Source: JAWXBT01 sp964523015
GTDB lineage: Bacteria > Bdellovibrionota_C > UBA2361 > J135
Direction: 5' to 3'
Length of the DNA stretch: 64,000 nucleotides
NCBI GenBank assembly: GCA_964523015.1
Contig: CAZFXN010000010.1
Coordinates: 1 to 64,000, forward strand
Shown here: positions 48,738 to 58,313 of the stretch, in pieces
Layout: each line of letters opens with the position of its first letter
How positions within the stretch are numbered: position 1 is the stretch's first letter
The notes under the pieces: model-generated
Databases searched by the model: none
Seen by the model: only the letters and a program-made list of their open reading frames with translations
What the model was told of the DNA's origin: nothing
Program-made: the position numbers and the translations under genes

Positions 48738-49730
48738 ATGTTCACCACCTTCATTATAGTCTGTTTTTTATCAATTATCGTATCATTTTTCTGCTCCCTA
48801 TCAGAAGCGGCACTATACTCTGTTCCAATCGCAGTGGTTAAGCATATGGCCCGTGATAACGATCCAAGAGCTCAAAGTTTATACAAACTAAAAAGGGAGA
48901 TGGGAAAGCTCATCACTGCTATCCTTATCCTTAACACTTTGTCAAATACTGCAGGAGCAGCCATCGCTGGAGCACAAGCGGGCATATTATGGGGAGAGCA
49001 GGGAGTGATTGCTTTTTCTGTATTGTTTACACTTTTAGTTTTGTTGTTCGGTGAGATTATTCCTAAAACTTTAGGAGTTGCATACAGTCGGCCAATTTCA
49101 CTTGCAGTTACTCAACCATGGGCTAAATTTATTTTGGTGTTTGGTCCTCTAGTTAATTTAGGTGAAAAGTTAGCGGTACGATTTAGCTCTAAAGAGAAGA
49201 GGCCTAATATCTCTGAAGAGGAGTTTCTCTCGATGGCTCAGATTGGAACGGAGGAGGGCACTCTTGATGTCTTTGAAAGTGCTGTTATCGCAAATGTTAT
49301 GGAATTGGATGATACGTTAGTTAGAGATATTCTAACACCACGGGTAGCTGTTTTTATGTTACCTGAGGATTCTACTGTTGGAGAGATCAAAGACCAAGTT
49401 TTTAAATGGAAGTACACACGCGTACCAGTTTATTCACCAGAAGATCCAGATAACCTAACAGGGTATGTGCTTCATAGGGATATAATAAAAACCTTACTGG
49501 CAGGGGATTATAAATTAGAATTAAAAAAGATTAAGCGAGAGATTCAGATCTTACCAGATCTAACAACAGTAGATAAAGTTTTAGCAAAAATGTTTAAGAA
49601 AAATGATCACATCTGCTCTCTTGTTGATGAGCATGGTAGTTTAGCTGGTATTGTGACCCTTGAAGATATAATCGAAGAGTTAATTGGTACTGAAATTGAG
49701 GATGAGACAGATGAAGAATCAATTAGCTAA
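48738..49730 (+). CDS. CNNM/CBS domain protein (CorC/HlyC family)
   Basis: This 330-residue protein has an N-terminal CNNM transmembrane domain (FTTFIIVCFLSIIVSFFCSLSEAALYSV, with LLFGEIIPKTLGV) and two CBS domains: the first around VRDILTPRVAVFMLPEDSTVGEI, the second around IQILPDLTTVDKVLAKMFKKNDHICSLVDEHGSLAGIVTLEDIIEELIGTEIEDE. Homologues take part in magnesium or cobalt efflux. I chose the ATG at 48738 preceded by AAGAGGA; a TTG at 48714 would give 8 more residues. The C-terminal transporter-associated domain of some family members is absent. Confidence 0.87.
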   Translation: MFTTFIIVCFLSIIVSFFCSLSEAALYSVPIAVVKHMARDNDPRAQSLYKLKREMGKLITAILILNTLSNTAGAAIAGAQAGILWGEQGVIAFSVLFTLLVLLFGEIIPKTLGVAYSRPISLAVTQPWAKFILVFGPLVNLGEKLAVRFSSKEKRPNISEEEFLSMAQIGTEEGTLDVFESAVIANVMELDDTLVRDILTPRVAVFMLPEDSTVGEIKDQVFKWKYTRVPVYSPEDPDNLTGYVLHRDIIKTLLAGDYKLELKKIKREIQILPDLTTVDKVLAKMFKKNDHICSLVDEHGSLAGIVTLEDIIEELIGTEIEDETDEESIS

Positions 49731-50127
49731 TTACAACTGTTGCTATGTAATCAGCAACCTTGGCTAGGGATTCAACTGCTGAAATAATCCCATTAAAATA
49801 CCCATCAATAAAGGGGAATCTAATATCAAGTATAATCTTCATGCTCAATAGGAGCACAGTAACATCCACAAAACGGGACATTGATCTCATCAATTGATAG
49901 TATATGTGTATAAAAAAAGACTTCATTTTTGCACCAACTCTACAGAATGATATTACAGTCTCCCAAGCGATTGAGGCAAAGAGTATATCGGCATTTGATC
50001 GAGAATGGTTAATATTCCTAGTAAAGATACTGAAAATACACTAATCTTGCTAAGTTATTCTATTATAAGTGCTAATTATAATTTGCAGCATTTGATAGAA
50101 TAAATATTTTGTGGAGGATATTCAAAA
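49731..50127. other. Spacer upstream of the sugar-nucleotide genes
   Basis: These 397 bases are A/T-rich. A minus-strand 67-codon frame (49723-49926) encodes a hydrophobic sequence but has no ribosome binding site and overlaps the CorC stop, so I do not call it. A TATAAT box (50077-50082) about 45 bases before the next start, without a good -35, might be the promoter for the dehydrogenase gene. Confidence 0.4.
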
Positions 50128-51414
50128 ATGACGGACGAACGTCGTATCGCAGTTATTGGACTTGGTTATGTAGGGCTACCGGTGGCAGTCGCACTTGCCA
50201 GAAAGTTTCCTGATACCATTGGCTTTGATGTAAATAGTATAAAAATTGAAAATTTAAGAGATGGGCATGATGTCACAAAAGAACTTTCCAAAGAGGAGAT
50301 TAAGGAATCAAAGATAACTCTTACTTCGAATAAGGAAGATCTCAAAAAATCCAATTTCTTTATTGTATGCGTACCAACGCCAGTCGACATTGATCATCGA
50401 CCGAATCTTTCTTCTCTCTTAGCAGCTTCCGAGTTAGTAGGATCCGTGATGCCAAAGGGTTCAATTGTGGTGTATGAGTCTACTGTTTACCCTGGAGTGA
50501 CTGAGGATATCTGTGGTCCAGCAATTGAAGAATCTTCTGGATTAAGGAGGGGTAAAGATTTCTTTCTAGCATATTCTCCAGAGAGAATTAACCCAGGAGA
50601 CAAGGAGAGAACACTAAGTAAGATTGTTAAGGTGGTTTCTGCTGAGAATAACGAGGTGCTAAAGATAGTTTCAAAGGTTTATGGATCTATAACTGAAGCT
50701 GGTGTTTTCGAAGCTAAAAGTATCAAAGTAGCTGAGGCCGCTAAGGTTATTGAAAATACTCAACGAGATATCAACATTGCCTTAATGAATGAGTTAGCAT
50801 TAATCTTTGAGCGAATGAATATCTCAACTAGAGATGTACTGGCTGCTGCTAACACTAAATGGAACTTTCTAAAATTTGTACCTGGTCTAGTAGGAGGACA
50901 CTGCATCGGTGTTGATCCATACTACTTAACAGCCAAGGCTCAGCAGTTAGATTATCATCCTGAAGTTATTCTTTCTGGGAGGAGAATCAACGATAATATG
51001 GGGAGGTTTATTGCTCAAAAAGCGCTTAAACTTACTAACACTGCTGGTACTTCTTTAAGAAATTTATCAGTAGGAATATTAGGTTTAACTTTCAAAGAGA
51101 ACGTTTCTGACATAAGAAACACTCGAGTTGTTGATATTTTTAATGAATTAAATAGTTTTGGAGCTTCAGCTAAAATCTATGATCCAATAGCAGATCCTGA
51201 TGACGTAAAAATTGAATATGGAATAGAATTATCTCCTTTCGAGGAGCTAAAGGATCTTGATATCTTGATTATCGCTGTCACCCATAGATGCTTTAAGGAT
51301 GAATCAATTAGTTATTTTACGAAGATGCTAAAACCGAATGGAACATTGATCGATATTAAGTCAATGCTCAATCCTGATACCATCCCTAAAAATATCACTT
51401 ACTGGAGTCTATAG
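50128..51414 (+). CDS. tviB: UDP-N-acetylhexosamine 6-dehydrogenase (TviB/WbpO-like)
   Basis: This NAD-dependent enzyme (428 residues) oxidises C6 of a UDP-N-acetylhexosamine to the uronic acid, as in Vi antigen and related polysaccharides. The Rossmann motif GLGYVGLPVA is at residues 11-20, the segment ESTVYPGVTEDICGP and YSPERINPGDKERTL follow, catalytic Cys259 is in VGGHCIGVDPYYLT, and the C-terminal VSDIRNTRVVDI is present. The closest family memory is TviB/WbpO. A GGAGGA site precedes the ATG. It is 8 bases upstream of the epimerase gene, forming a pair that converts UDP-GlcNAc to UDP-GalNAcA-type sugars. Confidence 0.87.
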   Translation: MTDERRIAVIGLGYVGLPVAVALARKFPDTIGFDVNSIKIENLRDGHDVTKELSKEEIKESKITLTSNKEDLKKSNFFIVCVPTPVDIDHRPNLSSLLAASELVGSVMPKGSIVVYESTVYPGVTEDICGPAIEESSGLRRGKDFFLAYSPERINPGDKERTLSKIVKVVSAENNEVLKIVSKVYGSITEAGVFEAKSIKVAEAAKVIENTQRDINIALMNELALIFERMNISTRDVLAAANTKWNFLKFVPGLVGGHCIGVDPYYLTAKAQQLDYHPEVILSGRRINDNMGRFIAQKALKLTNTAGTSLRNLSVGILGLTFKENVSDIRNTRVVDIFNELNSFGASAKIYDPIADPDDVKIEYGIELSPFEELKDLDILIIAVTHRCFKDESISYFTKMLKPNGTLIDIKSMLNPDTIPKNITYWSL

Positions 51415-51422
51415 AGATTTTA

Positions 51423-52439
51423 ATGTCACAGATTAATTACGAATTCATTAAAAAATACTTAGCCAAAATAAACCATCGCTGGATTGTTACTGGAGCAGCC
51501 GGATTTATAGGATCACATTTGGTCGAAGCTTTGCTCATAGCGGAACAGCAGGTAACGGCTATTGATAATTATTCAACAGGCAAAGAAGGGAACTATTCGA
51601 CTATCAAGGAATTAGTCGGCTCTGAGAAAGCTAAAAATTTAACCATTATTAATGGTGACATTAGGGATCTTGAATTCTTAAAGAGTAATCTCAAGGAAGT
51701 TGACTACTGTTTGCATCAAGCTGCTCTTGGGTCAGTCCCACGTTCGATGCTCGAACCGCAACTTTATCACGAGAATAATGTATCTGGTTTTGTAAATGTA
51801 CTTGAAGCCGCAAGAGTAAATGGCATTAAAAAGATTGTTTATGCCTCTTCTAGCTCGATTTATGGTGACTATCCTAGTAATCCAAAAGCTGAGGAACATA
51901 AGGGGATTGCTCTCAGCCCGTATGCTTTATCAAAACAGATTAACGAACTAAGTGCTCAGAATTTTGCTCAAATCTATGGCATCTCATGTGTAGGGTTGAG
52001 ATACTTTAATGTCTTTGGTCCAAGACAGGATCCAAATGGTGCCTATGCAGCGGTGATCCCTAAATGGATACAGACTCTCATAAATGGAGAACATTGCCAG
52101 ATTTATGGTGACGGTACGACAAGTAGAGATTTCTGTTTTGTGTCAACGGTAGTCCTTGCTAATATATTAGCCGCAACAAAATTTAATGGCCAGCATACTG
52201 TCTTTAACGTTGGTCATGGACAAGAAACTACTCTTAATCAACTTCATGCAATTTTAGTAAGCTCTTTAAAAGAACAGGGCATCAATCCTCAATTTGATCA
52301 GCCAGCATATAAGGATTTTCGAACAGGCGATATTAAGCATTCTTTGGCCAATGCAAGCAAAATTAAAAATGAATTAGGACTAGTTCCTGAATCAACAATT
52401 ACTGAAGGGTTAAAACTGACCGTTTCTAGCTTTTTATAA
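51423..52439 (+). CDS. tviC: UDP-N-acetylglucosamine C4-epimerase (TviC/WbpP-like)
   Basis: This SDR-family epimerase (338 residues) has the NAD-binding GAAGFIG motif (24-30), the catalytic Tyr167 and Lys171 (SPYALSK), and the long conserved stretches HQAALGSVPRSM, YFNVFGPRQDPNGAYAAVIPKW and DGTTSRDFCFV, which are typical of WbpP/TviC and GalE-like C4 epimerases acting on N-acetylated sugars. The adjacent TviB-like gene makes the matching uronic acid. No glycosyltransferase or export genes are next to it, so the sugar is used elsewhere. Confidence 0.87.
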   Translation: MSQINYEFIKKYLAKINHRWIVTGAAGFIGSHLVEALLIAEQQVTAIDNYSTGKEGNYSTIKELVGSEKAKNLTIINGDIRDLEFLKSNLKEVDYCLHQAALGSVPRSMLEPQLYHENNVSGFVNVLEAARVNGIKKIVYASSSSIYGDYPSNPKAEEHKGIALSPYALSKQINELSAQNFAQIYGISCVGLRYFNVFGPRQDPNGAYAAVIPKWIQTLINGEHCQIYGDGTTSRDFCFVSTVVLANILAATKFNGQHTVFNVGHGQETTLNQLHAILVSSLKEQGINPQFDQPAYKDFRTGDIKHSLANASKIKNELGLVPESTITEGLKLTVSSFL

Positions 52440-52451
52440 TTCAAAATTTGT

Positions 52452-53330
52452 CTAAAGAGCAGTTTCTTCTACTACACAAAAGAGTTGATTTTTACCTTCG
52501 ACTCTTAAGTTTATTATAGTAGCAGTCTCTACATTAAAAGCTGTCAGTTTATCCTTGTCTTCTGATAATATGATTGCATTGAGTAGAGGAGAGACCTTTT
52601 TAAGAGCAGAATTGAGGTTCTTTTTCGCTTGTACCGGATCCGAGATTCCCTGAATCTTTTTATAATCATCAATACTGATAAACTTTAATTTATTTTTACG
52701 ACAGGCATTTACTGCACCTTCAAGCAGAACTCCTAAAATCTTACCAGGGAGTATCGGTCTTCCAGATATTGTTATTTCTCCATTTTTAGTAATCTTGTAG
52801 GTTCCAATATCAGTGTTACCCAAAAGCACTTTAATAATTTTGGGATCATTAATTGAACCAGCAACTCGATTTGCAAAAATCGACAATAAAGTTTGAGAAG
52901 TTTTGTCATCTGATCTGTAATGTATCGCGCAGTATTTCTGTTGAGTATCAATACTAATGCTGAGTTGATTAATACCTTCAAAACTAAAATTTAACGCACC
53001 ACGTATGGGAAATTCTCCATTTTGGGTGATTAGCTTTGTGTATTTATTTTCTTTAGGATCAAATTTGATAAAAATTGTGTTGCTATTACTTAATTCAATA
53101 GGATCGAAAGCCATTACAGAAATTTTATCTCTGTCTTTTTGAGCTGATATGAATAAGCCTTTAATCGGAATTTCGGCGATAATCACCTGAATAGATGCAG
53201 AGGACGCCTCTTTACCAAGATATTGATAAACATTACTATTCTCGCTTGTTTTAACGAACCGTTGAGCGAATGAATACTCTTGATTGAACAAGAGTACAAA
53301 AAAGATCAAAAATATAAGTTTTCTAGTCAT
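52452..53330 (-). CDS. Secreted hypothetical protein
   Basis: The preferred ATG at 53330 gives 292 residues starting MTRKLIFLIFFVLLF, a signal peptide with likely cleavage after SFAQ. A longer frame starts from a TTG at 53432 and is less likely. The mature protein is beta-rich with a repeat-like series (SASIQVIIAEIPIKGLF, KISVMAFDPI, SNTIFIKFDP) and no catalytic motif that I recognise. It is divergent from guaA. The function is unknown. Confidence 0.65.
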   Translation of the reverse strand: MTRKLIFLIFFVLLFNQEYSFAQRFVKTSENSNVYQYLGKEASSASIQVIIAEIPIKGLFISAQKDRDKISVMAFDPIELSNSNTIFIKFDPKENKYTKLITQNGEFPIRGALNFSFEGINQLSISIDTQQKYCAIHYRSDDKTSQTLLSIFANRVAGSINDPKIIKVLLGNTDIGTYKITKNGEITISGRPILPGKILGVLLEGAVNACRKNKLKFISIDDYKKIQGISDPVQAKKNLNSALKKVSPLLNAIILSEDKDKLTAFNVETATIINLRVEGKNQLFCVVEETAL

Positions 53331-53474
53331 AAAACTAAAATTTAGGTGAATAGAATTCTTCAGACTTGCATTATTGCCACACATCTTAGGTTTGGTATAC
53401 AAATCATTAAGGAATCGGTAGGATATAAGCAATTCTAAAACTTACTTTTAATTCACATATATCAGGTTTAAGAC

Positions 53475-55025
53475 ATGACTCAATACGTACTCGTACTTGA
53501 TTTTGGAGCACAATATACCCAATTGATAGCCCGTCGCGTTAGGGAGTTTAATGTATTTAGTGAAGTAAGACCCTTCAACGTCAATATAGCAGAGATAAAA
53601 TCCAATCCGCCTAGTGCAATTATCTTATCTGGCGGACCTTCGTATGTAGGAGGAATAGATTCCCCAACTATGGATCCCTCAATTTTTGAGCTTGGCATTC
53701 CTATATTAGGGCTCTGCTATGGTATGCAGCTTACTGCTCATATCTTAGGAGGTCATGTTGCAAGTGGGGATAGTCGTGAATATGGACCAAATGAGATCTC
53801 AATTATTAATAACGATGATCTCTTTTCGGGATTTAACGTTGGAGAAAAATCTCTTGTTTGGATGAGTCATGGAGATCATGTTGAAACAATTCCACCAGGG
53901 TTTATTAATTTAGCCTCTAGTAAGGGTGCTCCAATCTGTGCTTTTGCTAATGTCGAAAGTAAGATTTATGGAATCCAGTTTCATCCTGAAGTAATCCACA
54001 CAGTAAGAGGAAAGGACATCATTCGTAATTTCCTTTTTAAAATTGCTGATTGCAAACCATCATGGACACCAGAAAATTTTATTGAGCGTGAAGTTAATAA
54101 GATAAAATCTCTTGTTCCTAACGCCAATGTGATTTGTGGTCTAAGCGGAGGAGTCGATTCCTCAGTAGCTGCTTGTGTTGTTAGTCGAGCAATTGGGGAG
54201 CGGCTTTATTGCATCCTTGTAGATAATGGGCTTCTTCGACAAGGAGAGGCACAACAGATAATGGAGAGATTAGGCGCTACTCAAGGTGGTTTAGGATTAA
54301 ATATTAAGTTGGTTGATGCTTCTAAGAAGTTTCTCTCTGAACTTAAAGGCGTAACGGATCCAGAGAAAAAGCGAAAAATTATAGGTAGAGTATTTATTGA
54401 GGTTTTTGATGAGGAAGCAAAAAATATTAAAAATGTAAGCCATCTGGTACAGGGAACTCTTTATCCTGATGTAATTGAGAGTGTCTCTGCCGGAGGACCA
54501 TCATGTACTATTAAAACTCATCATAATGTTGGTGGCCTTCCTGAAAAGATGAATTTAAAACTTATTGAGCCGTTTAGAGAATTATTTAAAGATGAAGTAA
54601 GACAGATCGGCCGTGAGCTAAAGATTGATTCTGATATTTTAGGTCGACATCCATTCCCTGGACCTGGTCTAGCAGTCCGTTGTCTTGGTGAAATTACTGA
54701 GGAACGGTTAAATGTTTTACGCCAAGCAGATCAGATCTTTATAGATGAAATCCGTGCAAACGGAAATTATAATGAAATCTGGCAGGCTTTTGCCGTACTC
54801 CTTCCAGTTAAGAGTGTCGGAGTAATGGGTGATGGTCGAACATACGAAGAGGTAATTGCATTAAGAGCGGTGACCTCTGAGGACGGAATGACTGCAAATT
54901 GGTATTACTTCCCTGAGCCACTTTTAAGACGAATAAGTGCTAGGATTATCAACGAGGTTAAAGGAGTAAACAGAGTTACGTTAGATATCTCAAGTAAACC
55001 ACCTAGCACTATAGAGTGGGAATAG
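53475..55025 (+). CDS. guaA: GMP synthase (glutamine-hydrolysing)
   Basis: GuaA converts XMP to GMP using glutamine (516 residues). The glutaminase domain has the nucleophile Cys81 in GLCYGMQ, and the His/Glu pair in FHPEV; the ATP-PPase domain has the P-loop GLSGGVDSS (about 225), and the dimerisation domain has GRHPFPGPGLAVRCLGE. Length and motifs are standard. It is monocistronic by spacing, and no guaB lies next to it. Confidence 0.97.
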   Translation: MTQYVLVLDFGAQYTQLIARRVREFNVFSEVRPFNVNIAEIKSNPPSAIILSGGPSYVGGIDSPTMDPSIFELGIPILGLCYGMQLTAHILGGHVASGDSREYGPNEISIINNDDLFSGFNVGEKSLVWMSHGDHVETIPPGFINLASSKGAPICAFANVESKIYGIQFHPEVIHTVRGKDIIRNFLFKIADCKPSWTPENFIEREVNKIKSLVPNANVICGLSGGVDSSVAACVVSRAIGERLYCILVDNGLLRQGEAQQIMERLGATQGGLGLNIKLVDASKKFLSELKGVTDPEKKRKIIGRVFIEVFDEEAKNIKNVSHLVQGTLYPDVIESVSAGGPSCTIKTHHNVGGLPEKMNLKLIEPFRELFKDEVRQIGRELKIDSDILGRHPFPGPGLAVRCLGEITEERLNVLRQADQIFIDEIRANGNYNEIWQAFAVLLPVKSVGVMGDGRTYEEVIALRAVTSEDGMTANWYYFPEPLLRRISARIINEVKGVNRVTLDISSKPPSTIEWE

Positions 55026-55201
55026 GCAGTTAACTACCTTAAATTACGACAATATTTGGTTCAACCGAGGAATTTCATCTCGAAATTTTCTACTCACTTT
55101 TTTTTTCTAACCTGCCGAAGAAACTAAAGAATAATGAAATTCCCAAAAACGAGGAGAGGGCAGTTTCAATCTCCTGATTTTTTCAGGAAATCGGTTTACC
55201 A

Positions 55202-57136
55202 ATGATGTTTGGAAGGTCTACATACGGGCTACTTTCTGCACTGATTATTTTAGTCGGAGTAGGACCACTTTTTCTAATTTCAGCGACAGATCAATCTAGT
55301 CCTTTGCTGACACCCCAAACTTTAGCAGCAATAAATCTTGTAGCTTGGGCGTTCATCCTATTATTAGTTGTTTCAAAACTTCAATCACGAGATTCGTTAG
55401 CAAAGAAAGCAAAATCACTAGGAATAGATCCTTCCCTTAAATCATTTGACCAGATCTTAAAAGATGTTCTCTTTGAAATTAAACGCAAAAATGAATCTCT
55501 GTCTATAAATTTAATTCATGGCAAAATTTCAAATCCTGAAGAACTAACTACAGCATTAGAAAAGATTGTTTCTAGAGCCTATGAATTACTAACTGCATCA
55601 TCTGCCGAGTTGGCATTATTTGAAGAAGGAAGTGGACTCTATCATTCTGCATTTCTGCTTGGACGTCCATTTAAAACGGAAGCCCAGTCAATGTTAACAA
55701 ATGCAATGACAGAAAAAGAGGGTCATGAGGCACCAGATATAATAGTTCAGCCGGTTATATTTGCTGGTTCGGTTTTAGGAACTCTTCGCGTTGCACTTAA
55801 GTTCGGCAATATTCCAACAACAGCAGATCGTGATATTGTAAACCTTTTGGCATTACAAGCAGGCCTTGCCTTAATGAATTCTGAGTACAATAAGCAACTA
55901 CTTAAAATGAATCGTTCATCTGAAGATATGACAAAAGCTAGAACAGGTTTCTTAGCTAATCTTAGTCACGAAATTAGAGGGCCGTTAGGTATTATGCTAA
56001 ATGCTGTTGAACTGATTCTGGAAGGAATCTGCGGAGCTGTGAGCGATGAGCAGATAAAAACTCTTGGAATGATCCAGACTAACGGTAAGCACTTACTTGA
56101 ATTAATAAATGATGTGCTCGACTACTCAAAAGTTGAATCCGGAAAGTTACATCCTAAACGGATCGACATTCTACTCGACCCTTTATTAAAAGAGATAACT
56201 ACCATTATTAGAAGTCAAGCAATAGAGAAGGGTCATAAGTTAAATTACCATAAATCTGAAGAGCTCTTAGCTATAAGTTGTGATAAGAGACATTTAAGAC
56301 AGATGTTAATTAATCTACTGACTAATGCTGTTAAGTATACACCAGAAGGCGGTGTCATTGATGTCTCAGTTGAAAGAACTCCAGGAAATAGAATCAAAAT
56401 AAATGTTAAAGATTCAGGAATTGGTATTGCTCAATCTGATAGGGAAAAGGTTTTTGCTCCTTTTGAAAGAATAGAGAATAGCTATGCCTTAGCACAGGTT
56501 GGAACTGGACTTGGAATGCCATTAACTAGACGGTTAGCCGAAGTTAATGGTGGTAAAATAGACTTCTCATCTGAAGAAGGTAAGGGAAGTACCTTTTGGC
56601 TAGATTTTCAAACTATCGATGCACCTAAAGAACAAAAAGAAGAGAAGGTTGAAAAGATTCAGGTTCAAGGTCACGGTAACTGTGTGCTTCTTGTAGAGAA
56701 AGATATTGGGGAAAGAGAGATGATAGGGAAATACCTATCAAAACTTGGATTTGAAGTCGCAGCAGTTTCATCTAAGATTGATGCAACAGCAGTACTCAGT
56801 GAAAGATCCATTGATGTAGTAGTCATTGATTGCAATATTAATGATAATCCAAATGATAATAAAGTAGATTTTATAATGGTTAAAAACAGGACAGCTCCAT
56901 TGCCTATAATTATGTTAACAAGCAGGGCATTTGTCTCTGATATAAAAAGATATCTTAAAGAGGGCGTAGATCGATGCCTAGTTAAGCCAGTCCCACTTCA
57001 AGAGTTAGCTCAAATCTGCAGAAATTTAATTGATGGAAATGTTAGTACGAACTTAACTGATGTTGAAGTAGAAGCAAAAGATAGTAAAGATTTCACACAA
57101 CTCAAACCAAACGATCCTTCGGAAATAGCCCATTAA
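55202..57136 (+). CDS. Membrane hybrid histidine kinase with receiver
   Basis: This 644-residue sensor has two N-terminal membrane segments (about 8-26 and 41-60), a GAF-like domain (about 105-228), a HisKA domain with His256 in LANLSHEIRGPLGI, HATPase G-boxes (DSGIGIA and GTGLGMPLTRRLAEVNGG), and a C-terminal receiver (about 502-620) with the phosphoacceptor Asp in VVVIDCNIND and Lys in LVKPV. The usual acidic pair at the receiver start is degenerate (LLVEKDIGE). No separate regulator is adjacent. The signal sensed is unknown. Confidence 0.9.
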   Translation: MMFGRSTYGLLSALIILVGVGPLFLISATDQSSPLLTPQTLAAINLVAWAFILLLVVSKLQSRDSLAKKAKSLGIDPSLKSFDQILKDVLFEIKRKNESLSINLIHGKISNPEELTTALEKIVSRAYELLTASSAELALFEEGSGLYHSAFLLGRPFKTEAQSMLTNAMTEKEGHEAPDIIVQPVIFAGSVLGTLRVALKFGNIPTTADRDIVNLLALQAGLALMNSEYNKQLLKMNRSSEDMTKARTGFLANLSHEIRGPLGIMLNAVELILEGICGAVSDEQIKTLGMIQTNGKHLLELINDVLDYSKVESGKLHPKRIDILLDPLLKEITTIIRSQAIEKGHKLNYHKSEELLAISCDKRHLRQMLINLLTNAVKYTPEGGVIDVSVERTPGNRIKINVKDSGIGIAQSDREKVFAPFERIENSYALAQVGTGLGMPLTRRLAEVNGGKIDFSSEEGKGSTFWLDFQTIDAPKEQKEEKVEKIQVQGHGNCVLLVEKDIGEREMIGKYLSKLGFEVAAVSSKIDATAVLSERSIDVVVIDCNINDNPNDNKVDFIMVKNRTAPLPIIMLTSRAFVSDIKRYLKEGVDRCLVKPVPLQELAQICRNLIDGNVSTNLTDVEVEAKDSKDFTQLKPNDPSEIAH

Positions 57137-57333
57137 ATTGTTTGGAAATCATTAGCGATTTAGCACTTCTCATGTTCGGCATGAAATTAGCATATAGAAT
57201 ATATGGATAATTTCAGGACCAAATTCATCTATTGAGCATCTTAAAGTGAGGATAAAGACGTTACTTCATTAAGTACGAAATTATTTAGGCCGATATAAAT
57301 GATATCGGTATTAAAGAGGATATTTCAGGTTTT

Positions 57334-57630
57334 ATGGCAAGAACAGATAAGCACATAGCAATTTTTACAGCTTTTGAAGATTTAATTCCATGGGATGCAA
57401 GTAATCCTGAAAAAAACTTACTACGTGCTATGTTAATCACCGCTATGGCAGATACTAAAAAGCATGGTAAAGTTCAACGACTTGCTGCTGAATATTTTAG
57501 TAGTACGGATGAGAGTTATCCTTTCTCATTTATTTCAATCTGCAATTTCTTAGGAATAGATTCTGAGAGCATTCTTAGTTCAATTGGTTTCCTACCAAAG
57601 GAAGATGAATCTAACAGAGTAGTTTCCTAA
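57334..57630 (+). CDS. Small FSF..IC..LG family protein (paralogue 2)
   Basis: This 98-residue protein is the second copy of the family found at 42035. Both share NxLxRAxxxxxxxDxxKxG, an Ala-x-x-Phe element, an acidic spacer and FSFxSICxxLGxxxExxxxxI (here FSFISICNFLGIDSESILSSI). The Asp run of the first copy is replaced by SSTDESYP. It lies 197 bases after the kinase and 27 bases before an esterase. A dimeric or DNA-associated role is a guess. Confidence 0.7.
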   Translation: MARTDKHIAIFTAFEDLIPWDASNPEKNLLRAMLITAMADTKKHGKVQRLAAEYFSSTDESYPFSFISICNFLGIDSESILSSIGFLPKEDESNRVVS

Positions 57631-57657
57631 TATCAGACTCTAAGCTATCTATATTAA

Positions 57658-58302
57658 ATGATTTTAACTTCATCAAACGAAGCAGAGTTGGTGCTTGGAC
57701 TTAAGCATAAGTACGTTCTGTCAAGTAATAAAGATTCACCAGTTGTATATCTTGTCCACGGACGAGCCGGGAATTTTGATGTAATGTGGACTTTTAGAAA
57801 GGTAATATCTGAATCGTGTTCAATTATATCAGTGCAAGCACCACTTAACGACGAGATTGGGGGCTTTAGTTGGTGGGATATTCGAAGTACTGACGCAAAG
57901 ACAGACCAACTATCTGGAGCAGAAACACTTAGAAACTTTATTCGAACTTCTATAAATTACTATAATTTAAAACCATCTAAAACTATCGCTATAGGATTTT
58001 CACAAGGTGGAGCTACATTATCTATTTTATCTCAAAATTCACCTGAACTTTTATCCGCAGTGGCTATACTAGCCGGCTTTGTTATTAAAGTAGATCATAA
58101 CGAGATATTATCAGATAATTACCCCAAGATGTTTATAGCCCATGGAGAAGAAGATGAGATTGTTCCAATTGAGAAAGCGAAAAAAGGGGTCTTATATTTA
58201 GAGGAAAAGGGCTTTTCAGTGCTATTTACATCAGACAATGTCGGTCATAAGGTTGGAGTTTCAGCAATGCGTGAGCTCAAAGAATGGATAAATACTATTT
58301 AA
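57658..58302 (+). CDS. Alpha/beta hydrolase (phospholipase/carboxylesterase family)
   Basis: This 214-residue esterase has an intact triad: Ser115 in GFSQGG, Asp166 in HGEEDEIVP and His197 in NVGHKVG. The oxyanion-loop segment YLVHGRAGN is typical of the YpfH/carboxylesterase family. No signal peptide is seen, so it is cytoplasmic. It is placed just after the small FSF-family gene and may be co-transcribed. The substrate is unknown. Confidence 0.88.
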   Translation: MILTSSNEAELVLGLKHKYVLSSNKDSPVVYLVHGRAGNFDVMWTFRKVISESCSIISVQAPLNDEIGGFSWWDIRSTDAKTDQLSGAETLRNFIRTSINYYNLKPSKTIAIGFSQGGATLSILSQNSPELLSAVAILAGFVIKVDHNEILSDNYPKMFIAHGEEDEIVPIEKAKKGVLYLEEKGFSVLFTSDNVGHKVGVSAMRELKEWINTI

Positions 58303-58313
58303 GTATTATATCT

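Noticed and set aside
49723..49926. Minus-strand 67-codon hydrophobic ORF after the CorC-like gene
   Set aside because: No ribosome binding site, overlaps the end of a confident gene, and no family. It may be real but I cannot support it.
55071..55110. Intrinsic terminator after guaA
   Set aside because: The AATTTC/GAAATT pairing is only 6 bp and AT-rich before a T-run, so the evidence is too weak.
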